Source: Kineosporia sp. R_H_3 (GTDB lineage: Bacteria > Actinomycetota > Actinomycetes > Actinomycetales > Kineosporiaceae). Taken from it: a stretch of DNA of 38,751 nt. How positions within the stretch are numbered: the first letter of the stretch is position 1; each line of letters opens with the position of its first letter. Both the position numbers and the translations under genes were made by a program. A model generated the notes under the pieces. It saw only the letters and a list, made by a program, of their open reading frames with translations. It ran no database searches and was not told the DNA's origin. Location of the stretch: positions 85,216-123,966 of the forward strand of contig NZ_MWLL01000085.1 in assembly GCF_002198675.1 (NCBI RefSeq). Reading direction: 5' to 3'. Shown here piece by piece: positions 17,402 through 25,630 of this stretch.

Positions 17402-19057
17402 TCAACCGACCTGTGCCGCGGCGGCGCGTCCCGCCGTCCGGCCCGAGAACAGGCAGCCGCCGAGGAACGTGCCCTCGAGCGCGTTGTAGCCGTGCATGCC
17501 GCCCCCGCCGAAGCCGCTGACCTCGCCCGCGGCGTAGAGCCCGGGCACCGGGGCGCCGTCCGCCCCGAGGACCCGGCCGTCGAGGTCGGTGTGCAGACCG
17601 CCCAACGTCTTGCGGGTCAGCACGTTGAGGCGGACGGCGATGAGCGGGCCGGCCTTCGGGTCGAGCAGCCGGTGCGGCGTCGCGACCCGGACGAGCCGGT
17701 CGCCGCGGTAGGCGCGCGCTCCGCGGATCGCGGTCACCTGGGCATCCTTGCCGAAGGGGTTCGCCAACTGGCGGTCCCGCCCCTCGACGAGCGCGCGCAG
17801 GGCGCTCTCGTCGATCGCGGGGACCTCCGGGTCGGCGAGCGCGTTCATCCCGCGGACGAGGTCGGTGAGCGAGTCGGCGACGACGAAGTCCTCGCCGTGC
17901 TGCTTGAAGGCCTCGACGGGGCCGGGGGCGCCGGGGCGGACCCGGGAGAGCAGCAGCCGGACGTCCTTGCCCGTGAGGTCGGGGTTCTGCTCGGAGCCGG
18001 AGAGCGCGAACTCCTTCTCGATGATCTTCTGCGTGAGCACGAACCACGAGTAGTCGTAGCCCGTCGAGCGCAGGTGCCGCAGCGTGCCGAGGGTGTCGAA
18101 CCCCGGGAAGAACGGCGCGGGCAGGCGGCGCCCCGCGGCGTCGAGCCAGAGCGACGACGGGCCGGGCAGGATCCGGATCCCGTGGTTGTCCCAGATCGGG
18201 TCCCAGTTCCGCAGGCCCTCGACGTAGTGCCACATCCGGTCCGGGTTGACGACCGTGCCGCCGGCCGCGGTGGTGATGGCGATCATCCGGCCGTCGACGT
18301 GCGCGGGGACGCCGGCGACCATCCGGCGCGGGGGCGTCCCGAGGCGCTCCGGCCAGGCCTCGCGGACGAGGTCGTGGTTGCCGCCGATCCCGCCGGACGT
18401 CACGAGGACGGCCTGCGCCGAGTACTCGAAGGAGCCGACCTCGGTGCGGGACGACGCCGTGCCGCGAGCGGCGTCCGACGGCTCGAGGAGCGCACCGCGG
18501 ACGCCGGTCACCGCGCGGCCGGACGTGACGAGCCCGTCGACCCGGTGCCGGAAGCAGAACCGGATCCGCCCGGTCGCCGCGTGCTCGCGGACCCGGCGCT
18601 CGAACGGCGCGACGACCCCGGGTCCGGTCCCCCACGTGATGTGGAAGCGGGGCACCGAGTTGCCGTGCCCGTCCGCCCGGCCGTCACCGCGCTCGGCCCA
18701 GCCGACGACGGGGAAGATCCGGTGGCCCATCTGCCGGAGCCAGGCCCGCTTCTCCCCCGCGGCGAAGTGCACGTAGGCGGTCGCCCACTGCCGCGGCCAG
18801 TGGTCCTCGGGGCGGTCGAACTGCGCGGAGCCCGCCCAGTCCTGCAGGGCGAGCTCGAGCGAGTCCCTGACGCCCATCCGGCGCTGCTCCGGCGAGTCCA
18901 CGAGGAAGAGCCCGCCGAGCGACCAGAACGCCTGGCCGCCGAGGTTCTGCTCCGGCTCCTGGTCGAGCAGCAGCACCCGGCGGCCGGCGTCCGCCAGCTC
19001 GGCGGCCGCGACGAGCCCGGCGAGGCCCGCCCCCACGACGACGGCGTCGGCGTCCAC
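17402..19057 (-). CDS. FAD-binding dehydrogenase (fumarate reductase/KstD-like flavoprotein)
   Basis: A 551-residue flavoprotein. The N-terminal Rossmann motif is VVVGAGLAGLVAAAELADAG with the acidic strand end LLLDQEPE; the C-terminal FAD motif is GLYAAGEVSGFGGGGMHGYNALEGTFLGG. The arrangement matches the COG3573 predicted oxidoreductase group related to fumarate reductase and 3-ketosteroid dehydrogenase; the substrate is unknown. GTG at 19057 follows AGGAGAG closely and matches the usual short N-terminus; an ATG at 19120 with AAAGGA 8 bases upstream would add 21 residues and cannot be excluded. Divergent from the DUF2510 protein gene. Confidence 0.87.
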   Translation of the reverse strand: MDADAVVVGAGLAGLVAAAELADAGRRVLLLDQEPEQNLGGQAFWSLGGLFLVDSPEQRRMGVRDSLELALQDWAGSAQFDRPEDHWPRQWATAYVHFAAGEKRAWLRQMGHRIFPVVGWAERGDGRADGHGNSVPRFHITWGTGPGVVAPFERRVREHAATGRIRFCFRHRVDGLVTSGRAVTGVRGALLEPSDAARGTASSRTEVGSFEYSAQAVLVTSGGIGGNHDLVREAWPERLGTPPRRMVAGVPAHVDGRMIAITTAAGGTVVNPDRMWHYVEGLRNWDPIWDNHGIRILPGPSSLWLDAAGRRLPAPFFPGFDTLGTLRHLRSTGYDYSWFVLTQKIIEKEFALSGSEQNPDLTGKDVRLLLSRVRPGAPGPVEAFKQHGEDFVVADSLTDLVRGMNALADPEVPAIDESALRALVEGRDRQLANPFGKDAQVTAIRGARAYRGDRLVRVATPHRLLDPKAGPLIAVRLNVLTRKTLGGLHTDLDGRVLGADGAPVPGLYAAGEVSGFGGGGMHGYNALEGTFLGGCLFSGRTAGRAAAAQVG

Positions 19058-19228
19058 GTCTCTCCTGTCGGTCGCTGCTGCCGAGGGCCCGGCGTGCCCT
19101 CGGCGGAGAGTCTCCCCCATTCGGACATCCTTTCCGGGCCGGCCCCCGGGGCCTCACCGCGCGTGGCAGCGTCGTCACGGTCGGACGACGAGGTCCGCCG
19201 ACGTGAGGGATGACGAGGCGAGGCAGGC

Positions 19229-20068
19229 ATGGCACAGGTCTCCGGTCCGCAGTGGGCTCCGGACCCGTACGGGCGCTACGAGCTGAGGTTCTGGGACGGC
19301 TCGGCCTGGACCGAGCACGTGAGCCGGCACGGGGTCCAGGCCCGCGACCCGCTCGCGCCGGTCGCACCGGTCGTCCCCGTCGTCCCCCTCGTCCCGGAGC
19401 GGGCGTTCGGGCAGGAGCCGTTCGCCGAGCTGCTGCCCCGGTCGCCCGGACGGGCGGCGGGCGTCCCGGGCCACACCCGGCAGGGCGCCGGGTCCGCGAA
19501 GGCCCCGCGCCGCAAGGCCGTTCCCGTGCTGCTCGCCGCCGGCGCGGCCGCAGCCGTCATCGCCCTCGTCGCCTCGCTCGGCGGCGGGCCTTCGACGCCG
19601 ACCGCCTCGTCGACGACCGACAGCATCCAGCCGCTCGCCGCGATCCCGACGCAGACGTCGTCGACGACGGCGAAGGCGGCGCCGTCGGCCTCGAAGGCGA
19701 CGTCCCGCACGACGACGAAGGCGGCCGCGAAGAAGACGTCACCGACGACGACCGAGGCCACGACGACCACGACGAGCAAGAAGCCGCGGACGACGACCAC
19801 GACGAGGGCGAAGGCGAGCACCACGAGGCCGAGGTCGACGACGTCCACCCGGCCGAGGACGACGACGTCCACGAAGCCGGCCGCCAAGGACTACGCGAAC
19901 TGCACCGCGATGCACGCCGACTACCCGCACGGCGTCGGCAAGCCGGGAGCGGTCGACCGCACGACCGGCGCCCCGCCCGTCACCGACTTCGTCCGGAGCA
20001 CCGCGCTCTACGCCGCGAACGCCGAGAGTGACCGCGACGGCGACGACATCGCCTGCGAGTCGCACTAG
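19229..20068 (+). CDS. DUF2510 - TM - Thr-rich linker - Excalibur surface protein
   Basis: A 279-residue predicted membrane-anchored protein. Residues 8-33 form a DUF2510 motif (WAPDPYGRYELRFWDGSAWTEHV), followed by a Pro-rich section, a single membrane span KAVPVLLAAGAAAAVIALVASL near residue 100, a long Thr/Lys/Ser/Arg-rich linker (about 130-210) and a C-terminal Excalibur calcium-binding domain with DYANCTAMHADYPHGVG and DRDGDDIACE. The order implies DUF2510 in the cytosol and Excalibur outside, crossing the peptidoglycan. The linker could be glycosylated. ATG start has a weak AGGCAGG site. The stop is 1 base from the stop of the convergent DUF1801 gene. Confidence 0.88.
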   Translation: MAQVSGPQWAPDPYGRYELRFWDGSAWTEHVSRHGVQARDPLAPVAPVVPVVPLVPERAFGQEPFAELLPRSPGRAAGVPGHTRQGAGSAKAPRRKAVPVLLAAGAAAAVIALVASLGGGPSTPTASSTTDSIQPLAAIPTQTSSTTAKAAPSASKATSRTTTKAAAKKTSPTTTEATTTTTSKKPRTTTTTRAKASTTRPRSTTSTRPRTTTSTKPAAKDYANCTAMHADYPHGVGKPGAVDRTTGAPPVTDFVRSTALYAANAESDRDGDDIACESH

Positions 20069-20069
20069 G

Positions 20070-20414
20070 TCAGCCGGCGATCTCACCCATCCGGTGCCGC
20101 ACGAGTGCCCGCACCGCGTCGTCCGACAGCGGGTTCGCGGCGGTGAACCGCACCGTGCCCTTCGAGAGCGCGAACCCGTCGAGCAGGTCGCTCGCCGCCT
20201 CGACGGCCTGCGGGCTGAACGGGAAGACGGCGAGGTGCTTGGCCGCGGCCCGCAGCCCGAGCAGCGGCTTGCCGTGCCACCGCAGCGCCGCCATGCCGTA
20301 GCTCGTGCCCTCCTCGGCGTCCGGGGCGAGCTCGCGCGCGACGGCGACGACGCGCGCGAACGCCGCCCGGTCGTCCGCGCCCAGGGTGGCGAGGTAGTCC
20401 TCGACGTCAGCCAT
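20070..20414 (-). CDS. DUF1801 domain protein
   Basis: A 114-residue cytosolic protein of the YdhG/DUF1801 fold (iron-chaperone frataxin-like superfamily). Typical features are the N-terminal helix DYLATLGADDRAAFARVV, SYGMAALRWHGKPLLGL, AAAKHLAVFPFSPQAV and LSKGTVRFTAANPLSDDAVRALVRHRM. Its function is not established. Separated by 53 bases from the arsR stop upstream on the same strand, so it may be read through from the arsR promoter, but nothing ties it to arsenic. Confidence 0.82.
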   Translation of the reverse strand: MADVEDYLATLGADDRAAFARVVAVARELAPDAEEGTSYGMAALRWHGKPLLGLRAAAKHLAVFPFSPQAVEAASDLLDGFALSKGTVRFTAANPLSDDAVRALVRHRMGEIAG

Positions 20415-20467
20415 GCGACGAGGGTAGCCAGCCGCCCGAGGGCCCTGGTCGGTCTGCCGCCGAACGC

Positions 20468-20821
20468 CTACCGCAGCGGGCTGAGCATCCCGAGGAGTGC
20501 GCTGATCGCCTCGGTGGACACCCGGTAGTAGGTCCAGACACCACGGCGGTCCCCGGAGACGATGCCCGCCTCGGCGAGCTTCTTCAGGTGGTGCGACACG
20601 GTCGGCTGGGCGATGCCGAGCGGCCCGACGAGGTCGCAGGTGCAGGCCTCCTGCCCGGGGCTCGCGAGCAGGATCGAGACGAGCCGCAGCCGCACCGGGT
20701 CGGCGAGCGCCTTGAGCCGGCGCGCGAGGACGTCGGCCTGCTCGGGGTTCAGCGGGGCCTCGGTGAGCGGGGCGCAGCAGTCGACCGCCGCGGGCTCGAG
20801 GACGGGCAGCTGCTTGGCCAT
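20468..20821 (-). CDS. arsR: ArsR/SmtB-family arsenic-responsive repressor
   Basis: A 117-residue winged-helix repressor. The HTH runs through CTCDLVGPLGIAQPTVSHHLKKL (residues 60-82), and Cys60-x-Cys62 sits at the alpha3 sensing site as in the E. coli ArsR CVC motif; a further Cys15-Cys16 pair in the N-terminus may add ligands. Trivalent arsenic binding would release DNA. ATG at 20821 is chosen because upstream codons read as non-protein-like. It is divergent from arsM, and two palindromes (20840-20857 and 20892-20911) lie between them, so it probably controls both genes. Confidence 0.92.
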   Translation of the reverse strand: MAKQLPVLEPAAVDCCAPLTEAPLNPEQADVLARRLKALADPVRLRLVSILLASPGQEACTCDLVGPLGIAQPTVSHHLKKLAEAGIVSGDRRGVWTYYRVSTEAISALLGMLSPLR

Positions 20822-20839
20822 GTGGCCATCGTCGCACGA

Positions 20840-20857
20840 CATCGACGACTGTCGATG
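20840..20857. promoter_or_regulatory. ArsR operator 1
   Basis: CATCGAC-GACT-GTCGATG, a perfect 7-bp inverted repeat 18 bases upstream of the arsR start. It shares the ATCGAC core with operator 2. TTGACC at 20859-20864 directly next to it is a plausible -35 box for arsM. Confidence 0.7.
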
Positions 20858-20891
20858 GTTGACCGGCGGCACCGCGCGGACGAGGATGGTC

Positions 20892-20911
20892 ATATCGACG
20901 TTCGTCGATAT
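20892..20911. promoter_or_regulatory. ArsR operator 2
   Basis: ATATCGACGTTCGTCGATAT, a 9-bp perfect inverted repeat around TT, 24 bases upstream of the arsM start. The size and ATCGAC core are typical of ArsR/SmtB binding sites. Binding would block arsM transcription. Confidence 0.8.
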
Positions 20912-20935
20912 CGGACTCCGTCGTCAGGAGACGTC

Positions 20936-21832
20936 ATGAGCACCACCCGGATCCCGCAGGACGCCGACGAGCTGCGCGCCGCCGTCCGTGAGCGCTACGC
21001 CGCAGCGGCCCGCGCGGCGTCCGGCCAGGACGGCGACGCCTGCTGCGCGCCGTCGTGCTGCGGCGACGCCGGCACCACCGCTGCCGCCGCTGGCACCGCC
21101 GTCGGCGGCGGGAAGGACGCCATCACCCGCGACCTCTACGACGACGAGGCGGCGCAGACGTCCGAGGCCGCCCTCGCGGCGTCCCTGGGGTGCGGCAACC
21201 CGACCGCGCTGGCCGACCTGCGTCCCGGTGAGGACGTCCTCGACCTCGGCTCCGGCGGCGGGCTCGACGTCCTGCTCTCCGCCCGGCGGGTCTCCCCCGG
21301 CGGCACGGCCTACGGGGTGGACATGACCCCCGAGATGCTCGACCTCGCCCGCCGCAACCAGGCCGAGGCGGGGGTGGAGAACGCGCGGTTCCTCCTTGGG
21401 ACGATCGAGGCCGTGCCGCTGCCGGACGCGTCGGTCGACGTCGTCATCTCCAACTGCGTCATCAACCTCGCCGCCGACAAGGACGCAGTCCTCGCCGAGG
21501 CGGCCCGGCTGCTGCGCCCGGGCGGCCGGTTCGCCGTCTCCGACGTCGTCCTCCTGAAGCCGCTCCCGGAGGCCGCTCGGCACCTCATGCAGCTGTGGAC
21601 CGGCTGCATCGCCGGGGCCCTGCGTGACACCGACTACGTCGCGGGGCTCACCGCGGCCGGCTTCGTCGACGCGAGCGTCGAGGTGACCCGGACGTACTCC
21701 CGGCAGGACGTCCTCGACCTCGCCGCGACCCTGCCCGCCGACCTGCTGCCGGCCGGGGCCGAGGCGGAGCGGGTCGTCGACGCGCTCGACGGTGCGGTCG
21801 CGAGCGCCTTCGTCCGGGCCACCCGGCCCTGA
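20936..21832 (+). CDS. arsM: Arsenite S-adenosylmethionine methyltransferase
   Basis: A 298-residue enzyme that methylates As(III) stepwise to volatile or less retained methylarsenicals. The SAM site is VLDLGSGGGLDVLL (residues 101-114). The three arsenic-binding cysteines are in place: Cys86 (SLGCGNP), Cys174 (ISNCVINL) and Cys224 (WTGCIAGAL). The N-terminus adds a Cys-rich segment DACCAPSCCGD (35-45) that could pre-bind arsenic. ATG is preceded by AGGAG at 5 bases. Regulated by the divergent ArsR. No arsenite pump or arsenate reductase lies nearby, so detoxification here relies on methylation or on genes elsewhere. Confidence 0.95.
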   Translation: MSTTRIPQDADELRAAVRERYAAAARAASGQDGDACCAPSCCGDAGTTAAAAGTAVGGGKDAITRDLYDDEAAQTSEAALAASLGCGNPTALADLRPGEDVLDLGSGGGLDVLLSARRVSPGGTAYGVDMTPEMLDLARRNQAEAGVENARFLLGTIEAVPLPDASVDVVISNCVINLAADKDAVLAEAARLLRPGGRFAVSDVVLLKPLPEAARHLMQLWTGCIAGALRDTDYVAGLTAAGFVDASVEVTRTYSRQDVLDLAATLPADLLPAGAEAERVVDALDGAVASAFVRATRP

Positions 21833-21845
21833 GCGGCCGCGGGGC

Positions 21846-23532
21846 TCAGACCCGGTCGTGCCGGTCCGACGGGTCCGGTCCGGCCGGGTCCGCGGCGGGC
21901 GGTTGCGCGGTGGTCCGGTGCGCAGCGCCCGGACCGGCGAGCGGCGGGGCGACCGCGTAACGGTCCCGGCCCAGCTCCTTGGCCCGGTACAGCGCCTCGT
22001 CGGCCCGCAGGACGGCGACGGCGGCGTCCTCGGTCTCGACGAGGGCGACCCCCGCCGACACCGAGAGGTGGCCCGCGGGCTGGGCGACCGCCCCGGGGAC
22101 GTCGACGGCGCGGACGGCGTCGAGCACCCGGTCGAGCAGGGTGCGCACCTCGGCCTCGGTGACCTGCCGGACGAGCAGGCAGAACTCCTCGCCGCCGTAC
22201 CGGTAGGCGCCGTCCTGGTCCCGGACGGCCGACGCGAGCACCCGTGCGACCGCCTGGAGGGCCACGTCACCGGCGGCGTGCCCCTCGCGGTCGTTGAACT
22301 TCTTGAAGTGGTCGACGTCCACCATGACGACCGCCGTGGTGCGCCCGGCGTTCAGCTCGACCTCGGCCCGCAGGTCGAGGTCGAGGCTGCGCCGGTTCGG
22401 CAGGCCGGTCAGCGCGTCGCGGGTCGCCTGCGTCCGCACGGTCTCGAGCGCGGCGGCGGCGTGCAGGGCCGAGGCGACGAGCGGTGCGAGCTCGGTCGCC
22501 ACCCGGAGCTCGTCGACGCCGAACGGCTGCCCCGCCGGTCGGACGGCGGCCAGCACCGCGACGACCTCCCCGCCGGCGAGCACCGGGACCGCGAGCACCG
22601 CGCGGTCGCCGAGGCACGGGTCGGCGTCGAGCACCTCCAGGCTCGCCTGCCCGGTGGCGGCGACCCTGGCGAGGAGCCCGGGCACCGGTTCCGGCGCACC
22701 GTCGAGGCAGCCCCGGGGATCGGCCAGCACCTGCCGGCCGCCACCGCGGTGACCGTCGGCGGCCAGCAGCACGACGGCCTCGACGCGCAGCATCCTCCCG
22801 AGCTCGGCGACCGCGACCTGCGCGACCCCGGCGACGTCCCGGGCGTCGCCGAGGAGGCGGCCGGCATCGAGCAGACCGACGACGTGGCGGGCGGAGAGCA
22901 CCGTGCCGGCCGGGCGTCGGCGCCGGCGCAGCGCCACGAAGGACGCCGCCACGACGGCGAGCGCAACGGCCGGCCCGAGCAGCGCGGCGGGCACACCCGT
23001 GCCCGACCGGTCGGCTGCCCCGGAGCCCGACGGCGGGACCGACGACGAGCCCGACGGCGCGACCGACGACGTCGTCGAGCTCGTCCAGGGCGCGCACGTA
23101 GTCCTCGGGGACCAGTGACAGCGGGCGCCCCGCGCGCAGCGCCGTCCGGTCCGCGGACCCCAGCGGTCCGAGCGCGGCCACCGTGGCCGGGCCCGGGCGC
23201 GCGCCGCCGGCCCGGAGCCGCTCGAGGACCCGCGCGCCGTCGGCGTCCGCCGACAGCACCCACGCGACGAGCGCCCGCCGGTCGAGGCCGTCGACGTACG
23301 ACGCGTACTCGTCGTGGACGTCCTGGAGCCGTTGCGGCACGGGGGCACGCCACACCTCGAGGGCGACGAGCGCGAGCACCTCGCTCTGCAGCGCGACGAC
23401 GCCGTCCCCGGCGACGGACTCCACCGACGCACGGGAGACCTGGCGCGCCGCGGCCGGACCGACCGCCGGGAGCAGCGCCGCCGCGACGACGACGGCCGCG
23501 GCGGCTGCGGTGAGGGTCCGGCGGGCTCGCAC
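21846..23532 (-). pseudogene. Secreted-sensor diguanylate cyclase (GAF-GGDEF) with a frameshift
   Basis: Two reading frames together encode one typical protein. From ATG 23532 comes a signal peptide or N-terminal anchor (RTLTAAAAAVVVAAALLPAV) and an extracytoplasmic domain ending near VPEDYVRALDEL. The continuation is in another frame: a Ser/Pro linker, a membrane span (PAALLGPAVALAVVAASFVAL followed by RRRRR), a GAF-like domain and a GGDEF domain with active-site GGEEF and an inhibitory-site RDQD five residues before it. The lengths differ by one extra base. The shift lies near 23071-23095, next to a 24-bp tandem duplication. Either a true inactivating mutation or a sequencing error. A GTG just before the membrane span could still start a shorter active cyclase. 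Confidence 0.82.
23023..23070. repeat. 24-bp tandem duplication inside the cyclase gene
   Basis: Two adjacent 24-base units (23023-23046 and 23047-23070) differ at one base. In the downstream frame they encode two SSVxPSGS-like linker units, which places the frameshift on the N-terminal side of the repeat. Confidence 0.85.
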
Positions 23533-23740
23533 GGACGTCCCGTCGGTCGCCGGCGCCCCGGTGACGAGCCCGGTGCCGCCGCTTCACCCGGACGGCGCAG
23601 GGCTCACGTGCGGGACCGCCCGGCGCCGACGGCGCGCTGGGTGGGTGGCCGCCGTCCGGCTGCACTAGCGTGACCCCCTGGTGTGCCGGGAAGTCTGGTC
23701 GGCGGTCGTCCCGCCATGCCCGCCCGACCCGGAGGTTCCA

Positions 23741-24187
23741 GTGCGCGCCCGTGACCTCGCCGTCCCCCTGCCCACCGTGAGCCGTTCGACGCGTGTCGTC
23801 GAGGCCGCCCGGATCCTCGCCCAGCAGGACCTCCCCGGTCTCGTCGTCGTCGACGACTCCGGCCGGCCGCTCACCGTGCTCGCGGGCACGGACGTGCTCG
23901 CGATGGCCGTCCCCCGGTACTGCATCAACGACCCGGCGCTGGCCCGCGTCGTCGACGAGGCGGCGGCGGACGTCTTCGCCCACCAGCTCGGCGACGCCAC
24001 CGTGGCCCAGGCGCTGCCCGAGCGGTACCGGGAGCTGCCGGTCGTCGACGACGACGCGACGGCGCTCGAGATCGCGGCGCTCATGGCCCGGTCCCGCACG
24101 CCGCTCGTCGCCGTCGTCGACGACAGCGGGGCGCTCGTCGGCGGCATCACCCTCGACGCGCTCCTCGAGCGGGTGCTCGCCCCGTGA
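23741..24187 (+). CDS. CBS-domain pair protein
   Basis: A 148-residue small cytosolic regulator consisting almost wholly of two CBS motifs (about residues 5-60 and 85-148), the fold that binds adenosine nucleotides. Visible hallmarks are VVEAARILAQQDLPGLVVVDDSGRPLTVL and LVAVVDDSGALVGGITLDALLERVL. GTG at 23741 is preceded by CGGAGG; TAGCGT at 23666-23671 may be the -10 box. The stop overlaps the transporter start as GTGA. It most likely gates the coupled transporter by sensing cellular energy or c-di-AMP-like ligands; the ligand is not known. Confidence 0.88.
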   Translation: MRARDLAVPLPTVSRSTRVVEAARILAQQDLPGLVVVDDSGRPLTVLAGTDVLAMAVPRYCINDPALARVVDEAAADVFAHQLGDATVAQALPERYRELPVVDDDATALEIAALMARSRTPLVAVVDDSGALVGGITLDALLERVLAP

Positions 24188-25482
24188 CCACGCTCGCCTG
24201 GGTCGCCGTCGCGATCTTCACCGTCGCCTACGTCCTCATCGCCACCGAGAAGATCCACCGGGTCAAGGTCGCTCTTGGCGGCGCCGTCCTCATGCTGCTC
24301 GTCGGGGCCACGAACGCCGACGAGGCGTTCTTCTCCCCCGAGGCCGGCATCGACTGGAACGTGCTGTTCCTGCTGCTCGGCATGATGCTCATCGTCGGCG
24401 TCCTCAAGCGCACCGGGATCTTCGAGTACGTCGCGATCTGGGCCGTGAAACGCGCCCGCGGCAAGCCGTTCCGGGTCATGGTGATCCTCGTCGTCGTCAC
24501 CGCCGTCGCCTCCGCCGCGCTCGACAACGTGACGACCGTGCTGCTCATCGCGCCCGTGACGTTCCTCGTGTGCGAGCGGCTCGGCGTCGCCGTCGCTCCT
24601 TACCTCATCGCCGAGGCGATGGCGAGCAACATCGGCGGCACCGCGACCCTCGTCGGCGACCCGCCGAACATCATCATCGCCAGCCGCGCCGACCTCACCT
24701 ACGGCGACTTCCTCGTGCACCTCGCCCCGCTCGTCGTCGTCCTCATGGTCGTCTTCGTCGGGCTGTGCCGGGTGCTGTTCCGCAAGGCCTTCGTCTACCG
24801 CCCCGAACGCGTCGAGGCGATCATGGCGCTCGACGAGAAGGAGGCCATCCGCGACCGCCGCCTCCTCGTCGTCGGGCTCGTCGTCCTCGTCGGCGTCACC
24901 GTCGCGTTCGTCCTGCACTCGGTGCTCCACCTCGAGCCGTCCGTCGTCGCGCTCGTCGGCGGGCTCGTCCTCATGGCCGCCTCCCGGCTCGACCCCGAGG
25001 ACGTCGCCCGCGAGGTCGAGTGGCCCACCCTCATCTTCTTCGCGGGTCTGTTCGTCATGGTCGGTGCCCTGGTCAACACCGGTGCCATCGACACCGTCGC
25101 GACGAGCGCCGCCGACGCCGCCGAGGGCCGCCTCGCCTGGGCGTCGGTCGGGCTGCTGTGGGGCTCCGCCGCGATCTCCGGGGTCGTCGACAACATCCCG
25201 TACGTCGCGACGATGAGCCCTGTCGTCGCCGAGCTCGTCGCGGCCGAGGGCGGCGGCGAGCAGGCCCGTTCGCTGTGGTGGGCCCTCGCGCTCGGTGCGG
25301 ACCTCGGCGGCAACGCGACCGCGGTCGGTGCCTCCGCCAACGTCGTCGTCCTGGGGCTCGCCGAGAAGGCCGGCTACAAGATCGGCTTCTGGGGCTTCAC
25401 CAAGTACGGCCTCGTCGTCGCCTTCGTGACGATCGCCCTGTCGACGCCGTACGTCGTCCTGCGCTACTTCGTCCTCGCCTGA
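24184..25482 (+). CDS. ArsB/NhaD-type ion transporter (SLC13-like permease)
   Basis: A 432-residue integral membrane protein with about 11 spans, of the ion-transporter superfamily that includes NhaD Na+/H+ antiporters and ArsB-like permeases. The first repeat has ALDNVTTVLLIAPVT then SNIGGTATLVGDPPNIIIAS; the second has VVDNIPYVATMSPVV then GADLGGNATAVGASANVVVLG. These paired motifs form the ion site. GTG start overlaps the CBS gene stop. Although arsR/arsM is 3 kb away, the close CBS partner and the distance argue against calling it an arsenite pump; Na+, H+ or an anion are alternatives. Confidence 0.88.
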   Translation: MTTLAWVAVAIFTVAYVLIATEKIHRVKVALGGAVLMLLVGATNADEAFFSPEAGIDWNVLFLLLGMMLIVGVLKRTGIFEYVAIWAVKRARGKPFRVMVILVVVTAVASAALDNVTTVLLIAPVTFLVCERLGVAVAPYLIAEAMASNIGGTATLVGDPPNIIIASRADLTYGDFLVHLAPLVVVLMVVFVGLCRVLFRKAFVYRPERVEAIMALDEKEAIRDRRLLVVGLVVLVGVTVAFVLHSVLHLEPSVVALVGGLVLMAASRLDPEDVAREVEWPTLIFFAGLFVMVGALVNTGAIDTVATSAADAAEGRLAWASVGLLWGSAAISGVVDNIPYVATMSPVVAELVAAEGGGEQARSLWWALALGADLGGNATAVGASANVVVLGLAEKAGYKIGFWGFTKYGLVVAFVTIALSTPYVVLRYFVLA

Positions 25483-25630
25483 GCCCGTCCTCGTCGTGCT
25501 CCCGGTCATCCTGGTCCTCGTCCGCGTCCGGCCCTGAAGCCGCGTCCGGGACCTCCGTCGCTCCCGCCGTCCGCTCCCCGGGGTGTAGCGATGACGTGGA
25601 TGTACGGCGCACCAGGGGAGGGAGCCGGAC

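Noticed and set aside
17492-19213. Plus-strand open frame antisense to the FAD-binding dehydrogenase.
   Set aside because: Composition is Arg/Gly/Val-rich with no motifs, while the minus strand encodes both FAD motifs.
24184-25482. Arsenite efflux pump partner of arsR/arsM.
   Set aside because: Family motifs fit the broader ion-transporter group, it is 2.3 kb past arsM with its own CBS partner, and no ArsR palindrome precedes it.
25483-25630. Terminator after the transporter gene.
   Set aside because: Only short imperfect inverted repeats; nothing comparable to the clear hairpins elsewhere in the window.
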